Part shown: piece by piece, positions 1 to 7,866 of the stretch
Position numbering within the stretch: the stretch's first letter is position 1
Layout: every line of letters begins with the position of its first letter
Assembly: GCA_964384025.1 (NCBI GenBank)
Contig: CAYLJJ010000047.1
Location: forward strand, 1 to 47,971
Length of the DNA: 47,971 bases
Reading direction: 5' to 3'
From: CAYLJJ01 sp964384025
GTDB taxonomy: Bacteria; Myxococcota_A; Bradymonadia; UBA7976; UBA1532
Position numbers and translations under genes: made by a program
The notes under the pieces: model-generated
Seen by the model: only the letters and a program-made list of their open reading frames with translations
Told to the model about the DNA's origin: nothing
Database searches by the model: none

Positions 1-2
1 GT

Positions 3-851
3 GGCGGAGCGGCGTCAGGCAGTGCCGGCGTTCTTTCGATCTTTACGGCCCCCCCTGGTCGCATCCCCCCAGCACCCCCCCCCCCCAGACAGGAGTCAAG
101 CTTTGAGTTTGATAGCTCCAAATTCCTCTATATCCCGGCGGGGGTCTTTCTTTATGGGGGTGATCCCTTCACAGATGAAGGCCCAGCACGGAGGGCCCGC
201 CTTGGTCCCTATCTGATCGCCATCTACCCGGTGACTTGTGGAGAATATCGAAGCTGGCTGGAAAGCTTGGATCCAAAAGCTCAGGCTCTACGCCAACCAC
301 GGCTTTCACCGGGTGGGCTACATCTTTGGGGGCGGCGAGCTTCCAAGCTCTTTGGAGCCTATGATCCTCATCGTCCAGTGACCGGCATCAATCTCAGCGA
401 CGCTCACGCCTACACACGTTGGCGAGCGCTTCAGGAGGGGCGCCTCTACCGTCTGCCCACCAGCGCCGAGTGGGAGAAAGCTGCGAGAGGAGAAGATGCG
501 CGCCTCTACCCCTGGGGCAACTTCGATCCTCTGCGCTGCCACCCAGAAGAGTTGGGGATCTATCGTATCGGTTGCTACTCAGAGGATCGCTCTCCCTACG
601 GCCTCCGCGATCTGAGTACAGGGGTCTTGGAGTGGACCATCACTGCCGCTCGGGAGCAGCCCAACGCCTGTTATGTGCGGGGAGGCTGCTCAGCGCTGAA
701 CCTCCACGGCCCCTGCCTCAGCCGCCGCATCGCCTGGGATCCTCGTCTGCCCTCTCCCTATCTGGGCTTTCGTTTGGTGATCGCGGTAGAACCTCCTCAA
801 AAACGCTCCCAACCATCGTTTCGCTCATCGGGCGCAAATAAAGGGCCGTGA
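3..851 (+). CDS. FGE-like (SUMF1/DUF323) domain protein, 5' end outside window
   Basis: The reading frame is open from base 3 to the TGA at 849-851, so the gene starts left of the window and 282 residues are visible. A Pro-rich linker (PAPPPPRQ) precedes a formylglycine-generating-enzyme-like fold: it opens with FLYIPAGVF, continues YPVTCGEY, then LPTSAEWEKAARG, YPWGN, SPYGLRDL, and ends YVRGGCS...YLGFRLV. Catalytic FGE/SUMF1 enzymes carry a Cys pair about four and nine residues after the RGG motif. Here Cys sits one and ten residues after it, so sulfatase-activating activity is doubtful and a binding or scaffold role is more likely. The layout resembles the C-terminus of the kinase-FGE fusion at 7867-10446, so the missing N-terminus may be a kinase (inference). 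A run of twelve C lies in the linker codons; if the assembled count is wrong, the frame upstream of it would change. Confidence 0.8.
   Translation, partial: GGAASGSAGVLSIFTAPPGRIPPAPPPPRQESSFEFDSSKFLYIPAGVFLYGGDPFTDEGPARRARLGPYLIAIYPVTCGEYRSWLESLDPKAQALRQPRLSPGGLHLWGRRASKLFGAYDPHRPVTGINLSDAHAYTRWRALQEGRLYRLPTSAEWEKAARGEDARLYPWGNFDPLRCHPEELGIYRIGCYSEDRSPYGLRDLSTGVLEWTITAAREQPNACYVRGGCSALNLHGPCLSRRIAWDPRLPSPYLGFRLVIAVEPPQKRSQPSFRSSGANKGP
75..86. repeat. C12 homopolymer inside coding sequence
   Basis: Twelve consecutive C bases encode four Pro in the linker just before the FGE-like domain. Such tracts are slippage-prone in replication and are also frequent assembly-error sites. Confidence 0.9.
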
Positions 852-1196
852 GCATCTAAGCCTCGCTCCTCTTGGGTTCTAGAAGCTGAAAAAAACCATC
901 CAGCAAATGACTCCTTCTTGGCTGTCGTCATCGACGAGGCGAATGCCGGAACAGGCGGCGCCTACCCCTTTATAACCACCGAGCGCTGGCTGCTGAGGAT
1001 TCTGTTCGACGTAGAGGGAGGGGAAGTCTATCTTGAACGCGCTGCTCACCTCGCTCTAATGGAGGGATTTTGAAGCCTCAAATACATACGCACACTTTCT
1101 ACGGGTCGCTTAGAATCTCTGCCCCCTCAGAGGCTCTCATCTCAGCGCGAGCTGGTTGGGAGCTCCCTCAACCTCCTCCCTTTTAGTCGCTCCGAA
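852..1196 (+). other. 345-base gap with an in-frame continuation of the upstream frame
   Basis: No convincing gene. The frame of the upstream FGE-like gene stays open after its TGA for 73 more codons, to TGA at 1071-1073. It reads protein-like (for example FLAVVIDEANAGTGGAYPF and LLRILFDVEGGEVYLERAA). There is no ATG with a ribosome-binding site; only a TTG is available. It could be a gene remnant, a small gene or chance. The rest (1074-1196) should contain the promoter and leader of the next lipoprotein gene, but I cannot point to a clear consensus promoter. Confidence 0.4.
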
Positions 1197-2150
1197 GTGC
1201 ACTTTTCCCTTTGGCTGTTTGCCTGTCTGCTCCTCTGGGGTTGCAGCTCCGATCTAGACGAGAAAAGAACTCAAGAGCCTGATCCCTGGGCCATCCACCC
1301 TGAGTTTCGCGCAGATGGGGGAAGCGCTGAGGGCGGTATACAGGGGGCTCCAGCCCTAGAACACCCACCCAGGGAGGAAGCAGAGTTTCCAGATCTTGGC
1401 CTTGTCGATCCCCAGTGCGAGCTGAATTGGCTCGATCAGGTAGAGGGGCGGCTTTTGGATGAAGCGGGAGAGGGCCTGGAGGGCAAGGCTCAGCTCTGTA
1501 TACGAGGTCTCCAGGGCTTGAGTTGCCTCCGTCCCGCTACTGCCAACACTGATGGGTATTTTTTCATCCAGCTCCCCCAGGATAAGCGCTGCCTGAGTGA
1601 GGCAACCCTAAGAGCTTTGCTCCCCCAAAGTGGACGGTTGACTGCCTATTGCCCCCTAGAACTGGGCCCGACGAGGCTTCACCTGGAGCCTCTGATCCTC
1701 TATCAAACCCAGGCCGCGCGGCCCATAGAGGGCGCCGAGCCCCACTGGTTTCAGTTTCCCGGGGGTCTGCGCCTCCAGCTCCCTCCTGAAGAGCTTCAGC
1801 TGCTGGGAGGCGACTATGAGGAGCTGGCCGCTGTGGTTCTATCGGGAGAGAGCCCCGGGCTCTGTAGGGCTGAGGGAGCTACACAACTCTATGCTTTCTC
1901 TCCTGAAGCGAATATCCAGGGAGATGCAGCGCTGGTCCTGACAGAGCTCCAGGGCTTCTCTCCAGGACAGCGTTTGGAGTTAGCGGCTCTGGGAGGCTTG
2001 GAGTGTCGCTCCAACACGGAAGAGTTGATCCATGAAGGGCGCTGGTCGATCTTTGGAGAGGGTCGTGTCTCCTCAGATGGCCACCATCTGGAGACTCAGG
2101 CGCGGATTCCCTGCCTCAACTGGCTCAGACTGCGAACCCTCAACCCCTAA
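1197..2150 (+). CDS. Lipoprotein with carboxypeptidase-regulatory-like domain
   Basis: A 317-residue envelope lipoprotein of unknown role. It begins at a GTG and its N-terminus is a type II signal peptide ending in LLLWGC, so the mature protein would be lipidated on that Cys. An acidic, Pro-rich spacer follows. The segment from about residue 80 (GRLLDEAGEGLEGKAQLC to NTDGYFFIQLP) resembles a carboxypeptidase regulatory-like beta-sandwich repeat. The rest is unrecognised. The start is chosen because it gives the intact signal peptide; no strong Shine-Dalgarno precedes it. The stop lies 12 bases before the start of the next lipoprotein gene, so the two are probably cotranscribed. The domain call is moderate; the lipoprotein call is firm. 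Confidence 0.8.
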   Translation: MHFSLWLFACLLLWGCSSDLDEKRTQEPDPWAIHPEFRADGGSAEGGIQGAPALEHPPREEAEFPDLGLVDPQCELNWLDQVEGRLLDEAGEGLEGKAQLCIRGLQGLSCLRPATANTDGYFFIQLPQDKRCLSEATLRALLPQSGRLTAYCPLELGPTRLHLEPLILYQTQAARPIEGAEPHWFQFPGGLRLQLPPEELQLLGGDYEELAAVVLSGESPGLCRAEGATQLYAFSPEANIQGDAALVLTELQGFSPGQRLELAALGGLECRSNTEELIHEGRWSIFGEGRVSSDGHHLETQARIPCLNWLRLRTLNP

Positions 2151-2162
2151 AGGAGCATGAAG

Positions 2163-3551
2163 ATGCGGATCGGCCTGACCTGGAGCCTCCCCTTGCTTGT
2201 AGCCTGTCAAGACGCACAGCTCAGCGCCGAAGATTCCCTGGGCGATGGGGGGTGGAGCTTCTCGATAGAGGGGGAACCCTGCCGCAGGAGCGATGACTGT
2301 GAGGACTCTTTGCGCTGCCTAGCGGGCATCTGTGTACGGCAGTGCGGCCAGAGCGAGGATTGCTCTGATGGGTACTGTAACCCAGTCCCTGGGAGCGCGA
2401 TAGGTTGGTGCAGTTATGAGATCGATGCTGTGCCCTCTAAGCCTTCCGGTACCTCTGAGAACCTGCGACTGGACGCAAACTATGCTCCCATCGAGTTTGA
2501 TCAAGGCCTGAACACAACCCCCTCCCCACCTCTGGATCTAGGAGCACTGCCCTCAGAGGCAGGCCAGCCCCCCGCTAGAGATATGAGCCCTGGGCTCGAT
2601 CTAGGGCTTGAGGATGCGGCACCTCTGCTCTCTGACGCTCAACCTGAAGCTCCTTGCCGCTACCCTGAAGGGGCGGGGGTGATTCAACGGGTGGGAGAGG
2701 TGATGCCCCGACTCTCCTGGCCAGGGGCCTTCAAAGGAGATGGCAGCCGCTTGGACTTCGATCTCCTAGACTTTCACTGTGGAGAAGAGTGGTCGCGTTA
2801 CGCCATAATCGCCTTCATCATTGGAGCGGAGTGGTGTGGAGCCTGTGCTCAGTATATTCGAGAGTTAGCTCCTCAGGCGGCAGCCATTGGTGCTGCAGGA
2901 GGCTTGCTCATCTTCGTCGAGGTTCAGACCGCCGATGAGCGCCCTGCCAGCAATGAGGAGGCTCATTGGGTGGTCTCCAGCCTTGCTGGAGATGCCCCCA
3001 GCCTGCGTGTTGGTGATGGAGAGACCCGTCCACGGTCAGAGATTCTTTATAATGCCCCGATGGTGCAGGCCTTCCCCACTGCCTTTGTGGTGAGGCGCAG
3101 CGATATGCGCATCATCAGCAATCAGGAGCAGAATTGGGGGACACTGGACTATGCTCGCATTGCACAGGAGGAGGGGGGCCTTGCTTCAGCTATCGATCCC
3201 TCTCCTATAGGCTGTGAGGAGGAGGCCTCGGAGCCCAATAACAGCTTCGCCCAGGCCGCCCCCCTTCAGGTGGGGGAGTATTCGGGTGGGATCTGCGATG
3301 CTCAACCAGATTTCCTTCGCGTCAATATCCAGAGCAATTGGAGCCTTGATCTCCTCTTCAGCCACGCAGAAGGAGATTTAGATATTTGTCTCATGGAGGA
3401 AAACAGCCTGACCCCCATGGTTGTCAACGGCCAACGGCTTTGCTCTCTCTCCACGGATGATAATGAGCGTCTGGAGTGGAGCGGACCTTCGGTAGTCGCG
3501 GTGATGGGCTATGAGGGAGCTCGAGCCTCCTACCGGATCAGGCTTCAATGA
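2163..3551 (+). CDS. Lipoprotein with thioredoxin-like CGAC domain and PPC-like C-terminus
   Basis: A 462-residue envelope protein. I start it at the second ATG because AAAGGAG lies about eight bases upstream; the ATG at 2157 is too close to that site. The signal peptide ends LPLLVAC (lipobox). Next come a Cys-rich segment of disulfide type (CRRSDDC, CLAGIC, CGQSEDC), an Asp/Pro-rich linker, and a thioredoxin-fold domain at about residues 170-330 with W224-C225-G-A-C228 as the redox site and a cis-Pro-like NAPMVQAFPTAFVV. The last roughly 105 residues (EPNNSFAQAAPL to the end) match a pre-peptidase C-terminal-type beta domain. A role in extracytoplasmic thiol chemistry is an inference from the CxxC site. 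It pairs with the lipoprotein gene just upstream. Confidence 0.85.
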   Translation: MRIGLTWSLPLLVACQDAQLSAEDSLGDGGWSFSIEGEPCRRSDDCEDSLRCLAGICVRQCGQSEDCSDGYCNPVPGSAIGWCSYEIDAVPSKPSGTSENLRLDANYAPIEFDQGLNTTPSPPLDLGALPSEAGQPPARDMSPGLDLGLEDAAPLLSDAQPEAPCRYPEGAGVIQRVGEVMPRLSWPGAFKGDGSRLDFDLLDFHCGEEWSRYAIIAFIIGAEWCGACAQYIRELAPQAAAIGAAGGLLIFVEVQTADERPASNEEAHWVVSSLAGDAPSLRVGDGETRPRSEILYNAPMVQAFPTAFVVRRSDMRIISNQEQNWGTLDYARIAQEEGGLASAIDPSPIGCEEEASEPNNSFAQAAPLQVGEYSGGICDAQPDFLRVNIQSNWSLDLLFSHAEGDLDICLMEENSLTPMVVNGQRLCSLSTDDNERLEWSGPSVVAVMGYEGARASYRIRLQ

Positions 3552-3764
3552 GGCCCTGGGAGCTGCTCTCATCCGATGAGCCCTGTAGGGGACAAGATGC
3601 CCTATCCAGGGACCGCTTGCTACGCCAACACCTTCTCATCACGGCGGGGCCATGACCAACACCAATGAGGTTTTCCCGAGGTCAAAGTAATGCCCCAGGC
3701 TCTCTCCACTCCTTGCTTTTGTGTTCCCTGCAAGGGTTGTATAAAAACAACAAATTTGACATAT

Positions 3765-3807
3765 CGGAGAGTCGCCTGAAGGGATTTCACCTCCAAGCGA
3801 CTCTCCG
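3765..3807. terminator. 11-bp perfect inverted repeat between convergent genes
   Basis: CGGAGAGTCGC at 3765-3775 pairs perfectly with GCGACTCTCCG at 3797-3807; a smaller TGAA/TTCA stem fits inside the 21-base loop. It lies in the 314-base gap (3552-3865) between convergent genes, where I see no gene. No long U-tract follows on either strand, so termination is likely by position but not proven. Confidence 0.5.
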
Positions 3808-3865
3808 TTCTATCTCAGTTCAAGAAAATCAGATGGTTGTTTCAAGACACAGCCAGAGTGAGAGC

Positions 3866-5626
3866 TCAGGGCTGGTTAAGCAGCCCTCCCGTGTTGGACT
3901 CAAAGAGCAAATCTTCTCGCCCAGGCATAGGCAGCATCTGAGAGGAGCCCAAGCTCCAGCTTAGACCCAGACCCTGCTCTCCCAGAGGGACTCCTAGATC
4001 AAAGCGAAAGATAGAACGGTTGAGCTGAGGCAGCAGCAGGCGGAGGCCCACGCCCACCGCCTGACGCCAAACAAAGGGGGCCTGCTCCCGACCACCGTAG
4101 AGGCTGCCCGCGTCATAAAAGAGCACCCCCCCGAGGTGCAGAAAGGACCAGATCAAAGGAGCGCTGCGCCACTCCAGATTGCTCCTTAATCGCTGAGCAT
4201 CAAAACCCAAGAGCGCCGCGCTGGGATAGCCCCGCAGGCCGTTATCTCCCCCCAAAGAGATCAATACGCCGTGAGACTCCTCCCCTCTAAGGAGCCAATC
4301 TGTACGCATAAAGAGGCGACCGTAAGGGCTCATCGGGCTGGCCATCCTCCAACGCAGGAGCAGGCGACGATCTACCCAACCCTGCTCCAAACCTCGCGCC
4401 TCCAAACCCAGGCCCAGATCCAATAGACCGTCCTCCCAGAGGGCCTCTGTCCAGCTGAGAGCAGCTTGAGGCAGCAGAGCGTTTTCGGTGGAGCCCAGGA
4501 GCGTTGAGGGCAAGCGGCAGCCCAAGCTGATACTGGGACCCAGGCGTAGATCCTCGCTTAAACTGTAGGCGGCCAGATCGCGCCAGCGTCGATAGCGCCT
4601 CGCAAAACCTCTCCAAGCAAAGTTGGGGTAGATGAGGCGACGATCCTCAAAGAGCAGGTTGCGCTCAAAGGAGGCGCGATGAGCCTCAGGTACCTCCGCG
4701 CCCGCGCTCATCTTGCTTTGACTGAAGCCCAGGCCCACAGAGAAGCGCTGCGTGAAATACCCCTCAAGCTGCCGAGTCATCAAGAAGCTAAAGCTTAGAC
4801 TGCGCTGCTCCCAGGCCATCGGGATCTGCTCCACTTGAGGATCCTCCTCGTTGCCTGTCTCTGGATCATCCCAGAGATAGACCACGCCCCCTTGAAGATA
4901 ATGGAGGCTGCGATCTGAGTAGGAGAGCGGTAAGCTAAAGCCCCAGGGCTGGCTCAGGTTGCGAAAGGGCTGAGAAAGCTTTACGTTCAGGCTGATCCCC
5001 TCATAGCTCTGATCTCCTCGCTGGAAATGCAGCTTGAGAGACTCATTGAAGCTGAGATCATCTCCTAAGAGGCGATGATCTGCGTAAAGCTCCCCCAACT
5101 GATATCTCAGAGGATCCATCTCAAAAGAGATCGCCGCTTGTTTGTTGCGGCCCAGGAGGTTGCGCTCAGTGAGCTGAAGGTTCAAATCATCAATGGTCCC
5201 CGCCGTCAACTGAAAGCTGGACTCCAGACGCAGGCTCCAGAGATCTCGAGTGAGGAGCAGAAGCCCCAACTCCTCAGCACCTCGGGGACGCACAGGCAGG
5301 AGCACGGCAAGGCTAAAGATGCCCAGGTTGCGGAGGTTTCGCGCAGACTCCTCCATCTGCTCCTGTCGCAGCGGCTCCCCAATCTTAAGGAGTAACTCGC
5401 GGCGAATCACCTCCTCCCGGCTGAGGCTGTGGAAGAAGTTGAGCTGAGGAGGGACCCACTCTCCCTTTACAAACACCGGTAGACGAATCAGCTTGATGAA
5501 GCCCAAGGGCTCTCCCGGCTTGGGCTCGACCCGCTCCAAACCTTCAGCCTCTAAAACCCTCTGGATCTGCTGGGTCTCATAGTTTGATGGGCTCAAGAGG
5601 AGCGGTATAAGGAGTAAGGGGCTCAC
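3866..5626 (-). CDS. Omp85/BamA-TamA-like outer-membrane beta-barrel with short POTRA region
   Basis: A 586-residue outer-membrane protein. After a signal-like N-terminus (MSPLLLIPLLLSPSNYE), residues about 40-110 have the POTRA pattern EEVIRRELLLKIGEPL ... RNLRNLGIF. The remainder alternates aromatic and hydrophobic residues as in a 16-strand Omp85 barrel and carries GDNGLRGYPSAAL, which corresponds to the conserved RGY loop motif of that superfamily. Full BamA proteins are larger and have five POTRAs, so this is a short variant. I prefer the GTG at 5626, which forms a GTGA overlap with the stop of the upstream pseudouridine synthase and has GGAG in front. Its role could be outer-membrane protein assembly or secretion; the passenger is unknown. 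Confidence 0.8.
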   Translation of the reverse strand: MSPLLLIPLLLSPSNYETQQIQRVLEAEGLERVEPKPGEPLGFIKLIRLPVFVKGEWVPPQLNFFHSLSREEVIRRELLLKIGEPLRQEQMEESARNLRNLGIFSLAVLLPVRPRGAEELGLLLLTRDLWSLRLESSFQLTAGTIDDLNLQLTERNLLGRNKQAAISFEMDPLRYQLGELYADHRLLGDDLSFNESLKLHFQRGDQSYEGISLNVKLSQPFRNLSQPWGFSLPLSYSDRSLHYLQGGVVYLWDDPETGNEEDPQVEQIPMAWEQRSLSFSFLMTRQLEGYFTQRFSVGLGFSQSKMSAGAEVPEAHRASFERNLLFEDRRLIYPNFAWRGFARRYRRWRDLAAYSLSEDLRLGPSISLGCRLPSTLLGSTENALLPQAALSWTEALWEDGLLDLGLGLEARGLEQGWVDRRLLLRWRMASPMSPYGRLFMRTDWLLRGEESHGVLISLGGDNGLRGYPSAALLGFDAQRLRSNLEWRSAPLIWSFLHLGGVLFYDAGSLYGGREQAPFVWRQAVGVGLRLLLPQLNRSIFRFDLGVPLGEQGLGLSWSLGSSQMLPMPGREDLLFESNTGGLLNQP

Positions 5627-6444
5627 CCCGATCTCCAACGGAGCCCCTGGCCCTCTAAGAAGCTTTGATGGCTCTCAGGGAGAGGCGCCCTGAGCCTGAG
5701 TCCTCGACCATTGACTGGATGTTTAAAGTTGAGCTGAGCAGCATGGAGGAAGATGGCGCGGCGCGTCAGGCGAGCAAAGTTGCGGCTGATCTCGGTTCCT
5801 CTCCCATACTCTCGATCCCCGACGATGGGGCAGCGCCGCCAAGCCATATGAGCCCGAATCTGATGTAGGCGACCCGTCTCTAACCGGCACTCCAGTAAGC
5901 TCAGTCCTCCGCTCTGCGCCAGCGTGCGATAGTGAGTGATCGCCTCCTTAGCGCCCGGCCCTGAAGCCAACAGGGCGCGCTTACGCCCTCCTTCTCGGCT
6001 GACCCTCAAGAGGCTCTGTAAAACCCCTTTGGGAGGGCGCAGCCGCCCTTGCACCAGGGCCAGATAGCGCTTCTCGATCTTGCGCTCCTTAAAGGCGATC
6101 CGCAGCACATCATAAGCTTCAGGACTCAAGGCGATGATCAGCAGGCCGCTGCTGGGTCGATCCAGGCGATGGAGCAGACCAAAGTCCCGCCGCTTCCCTA
6201 AGTTTTGAAGACGCGCACCATGACGCGCAAAGGCCCCGTTGAGCACTGTATCTCGCTGGTGCTTGAGACCGGGCTGGCTGGGGACGCCTGGGGGCTTGTT
6301 GATGACAAAGAGGTCTTCATCTTCGTAAATGATCCCCAAGGAGAGGCGCGAGTTGGGCTGGATAGAGAGCTGCACCCCCCCAAATAACATGTGCGGGCTC
6401 AGATTATCAGCGAGTCGTAGGGCAGCCTTGAAAATCTTCCCCAT
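5623..6444 (-). CDS. RluA-family pseudouridine synthase
   Basis: A 273-residue enzyme expected to isomerise uridine to pseudouridine in rRNA or tRNA in the cytoplasm. The catalytic motif HRLDRPSSG is present with Asp at residue 95. Flanking motifs include IYEDEDLFVINKPPGVPSQP, KRYLALVQG, LLECRLETGRLHQIRAHM and GDREYG, all typical of RluA/RluC/RluD. There is no obvious N-terminal S4 RNA-binding domain, so the target position cannot be assigned. Its stop overlaps the GTG of the Omp85-like gene, so the two are translationally coupled, an unusual pairing. The upstream gap to the divergent SCP2-like gene is 85 bases and must hold both promoters. Confidence 0.9.
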   Translation of the reverse strand: MGKIFKAALRLADNLSPHMLFGGVQLSIQPNSRLSLGIIYEDEDLFVINKPPGVPSQPGLKHQRDTVLNGAFARHGARLQNLGKRRDFGLLHRLDRPSSGLLIIALSPEAYDVLRIAFKERKIEKRYLALVQGRLRPPKGVLQSLLRVSREGGRKRALLASGPGAKEAITHYRTLAQSGGLSLLECRLETGRLHQIRAHMAWRRCPIVGDREYGRGTEISRNFARLTRRAIFLHAAQLNFKHPVNGRGLRLRAPLPESHQSFLEGQGLRWRSG

Positions 6445-6529
6445 ATTTTGAAGATTCCAAACAGATGTTCTTTTGAATATATTAGCGCCCCCTTAGCGGG
6501 ACCTTGTTGGACATAGGGAGATCAAAAAA

Positions 6530-6931
6530 ATGGCTGAGCTTTTCTCTGCTGAGTGGATGCAGAGCTTTCAAGAAGCCTGGAACGCAGAGCCCAAACTCGC
6601 GGGCGCCCTGGAGAAGATCAGCTTCTCCTCACGTATCGCTTATGGGATTAAGGGAGCGGACCAGCCTCTTGGAGTCCTGATCGTTGAGAATGGTCAAGCG
6701 ATAGAAGGCCGCAGCTATCAAGAAGGAGAGAGCCTGAGCTGGGATATTCGAGGCTCTGAGAAGGATTGGAATAAATGGCTCAAGAAGGGGATCGGCTTGG
6801 TGGGTCTGGGGATGGCCTACACCACCGGAAAGATGAAGTTTGTGGTGGGTGACTATGGTGCGATGATCAAGGACCCCCGTATGGCAGGCCCCTTCATCGA
6901 GAGCTTTTCGGTGATGGCTAAGCTTTCATAG
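6530..6931 (+). CDS. Small SCP2-sterol-transfer-like protein
   Basis: A 133-residue soluble protein without signal peptide. The central part (SFSSRIAYGIKGADQPLGVL, then SLSWDIRG, LKKGIGLVGLGMAYTTGKMK and VGDYGAMIKDPRMAGPFIES) resembles the SCP2/sterol-carrier fold, which binds lipids in a hydrophobic tunnel. In bacteria these proteins often have unknown ligands. ATG at 6530 is preceded by GGGAG. The last 14 bases overlap the 3' end of the convergent Lys-rich gene. The fold call is by pattern only. Confidence 0.65.
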   Translation: MAELFSAEWMQSFQEAWNAEPKLAGALEKISFSSRIAYGIKGADQPLGVLIVENGQAIEGRSYQEGESLSWDIRGSEKDWNKWLKKGIGLVGLGMAYTTGKMKFVVGDYGAMIKDPRMAGPFIESFSVMAKLS

Positions 6932-7823
6932 GATCGGACGCCTCCTGAGCTTCAGCGAGCAGCTTCTGCTTCTGCTGCTCCAACTCTACCGCTTTCTCTC
7001 GCAGCTCACGCACCAAATCGATGAGAGCCTTGCGGCGATCTACATTGGCGGTTCGCGCCAACTCTCGCCCCCTCCAGTGCAGCTCCACCATATCCCCCCG
7101 AGTGCTGCGGGTCAGCTCCATCTCGTGGGTGATCTCTAAGAAACGATCTAGGTTGGCTGCCCTTAAACCCAGACGGGTGCTGAGCTGACTGACCAGTAGA
7201 GTGCTGCCATCCAGAGAGTCCAGAAGCTTGTTGACTTTGATGGAAGTGAAGAGCTTGTTGGGTGCAGAGACCCGCGGAGTTGCAACCATGGGGGCCGCCT
7301 CGGAGCTCTCCAGCTTGCTGGCCTTGGGGCTGCGCTTCTTGGGCGTTGCCCTCTTCTTGGGGGCGCTGCTCTTCTTAGCTCTCTTGCTGCTCTTCTTCCT
7401 CTTTTTGGCGCTCTTTTTCTTTTTGGCTCGCTCCTCACGAGCTGCCGCCTTGGCTAAGATCTCCTGAAGAGTCACTCCAGGGGTTGGGGCGACTCGGCTG
7501 ACCCCACGCTTTTGATCTTGGATAAGGCGTTCTAGGGTGCTTTGAAACTCATCATGGAGAGAAAGGGCACCCTCCTGAAGCTTGAGCACCTTACGACGAA
7601 CAAGCTCCTTGCGCATCTGCTCAAAGCTCAGATCCCAAAATTTAAGCGCGCCTCCGGTGAGCTGCCCTGAGATCTGCTGTTGAACACTCTCTAGGCTGAT
7701 GGGTCCTGGATTGAGGATGACCGCCTGGACCAGGAGTCGCTCAAAGGTCTGGGTGATGCCCAATCGCCGCCAGGATTGATCGTTGAACTGTTTGATGGAC
7801 TCGGGCCTCACGATGATCTCCAT
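6918..7823 (-). CDS. Lys-rich histone-H1-like protein with flanking folded domains
   Basis: A 301-residue protein of unknown function. Residues 1-105 form a helical, possibly winged-helix region (VQAVILNPGPISLESVQQQI ... ELVRRKVLKLQEG). Residues 134-170 are an extremely basic tail-like linker (17 Lys and 4 Arg in 37) with KKSAKKRKK and PKKRATPKKR motifs like those of H1/AlgP-type nucleoid proteins. Residues about 195-255 look like a second small helix-turn-helix (LLVSQLSTRLGLRAANLDRFL), and 262-292 are a likely coiled coil. This suggests DNA or RNA binding. It lies 43 bases downstream of the kinase-FGE gene in the same direction, so it could be a cotranscribed target or effector (inference). 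Confidence 0.7.
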   Translation of the reverse strand: MEIIVRPESIKQFNDQSWRRLGITQTFERLLVQAVILNPGPISLESVQQQISGQLTGGALKFWDLSFEQMRKELVRRKVLKLQEGALSLHDEFQSTLERLIQDQKRGVSRVAPTPGVTLQEILAKAAAREERAKKKKSAKKRKKSSKRAKKSSAPKKRATPKKRSPKASKLESSEAAPMVATPRVSAPNKLFTSIKVNKLLDSLDGSTLLVSQLSTRLGLRAANLDRFLEITHEMELTRSTRGDMVELHWRGRELARTANVDRRKALIDLVRELREKAVELEQQKQKLLAEAQEASDPMKA

Positions 7824-7866
7824 TGTCTGGGGAGGCTGCGGATGTTGCCAGAGTTTGAGCAGGTGC

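Noticed and set aside
1..216. 71-codon plus-strand open frame beginning at base 1
   Set aside because: It is a different frame from the FGE-like coding frame, is dominated by the C-tract and Pro, and overlaps clear domain sequence.
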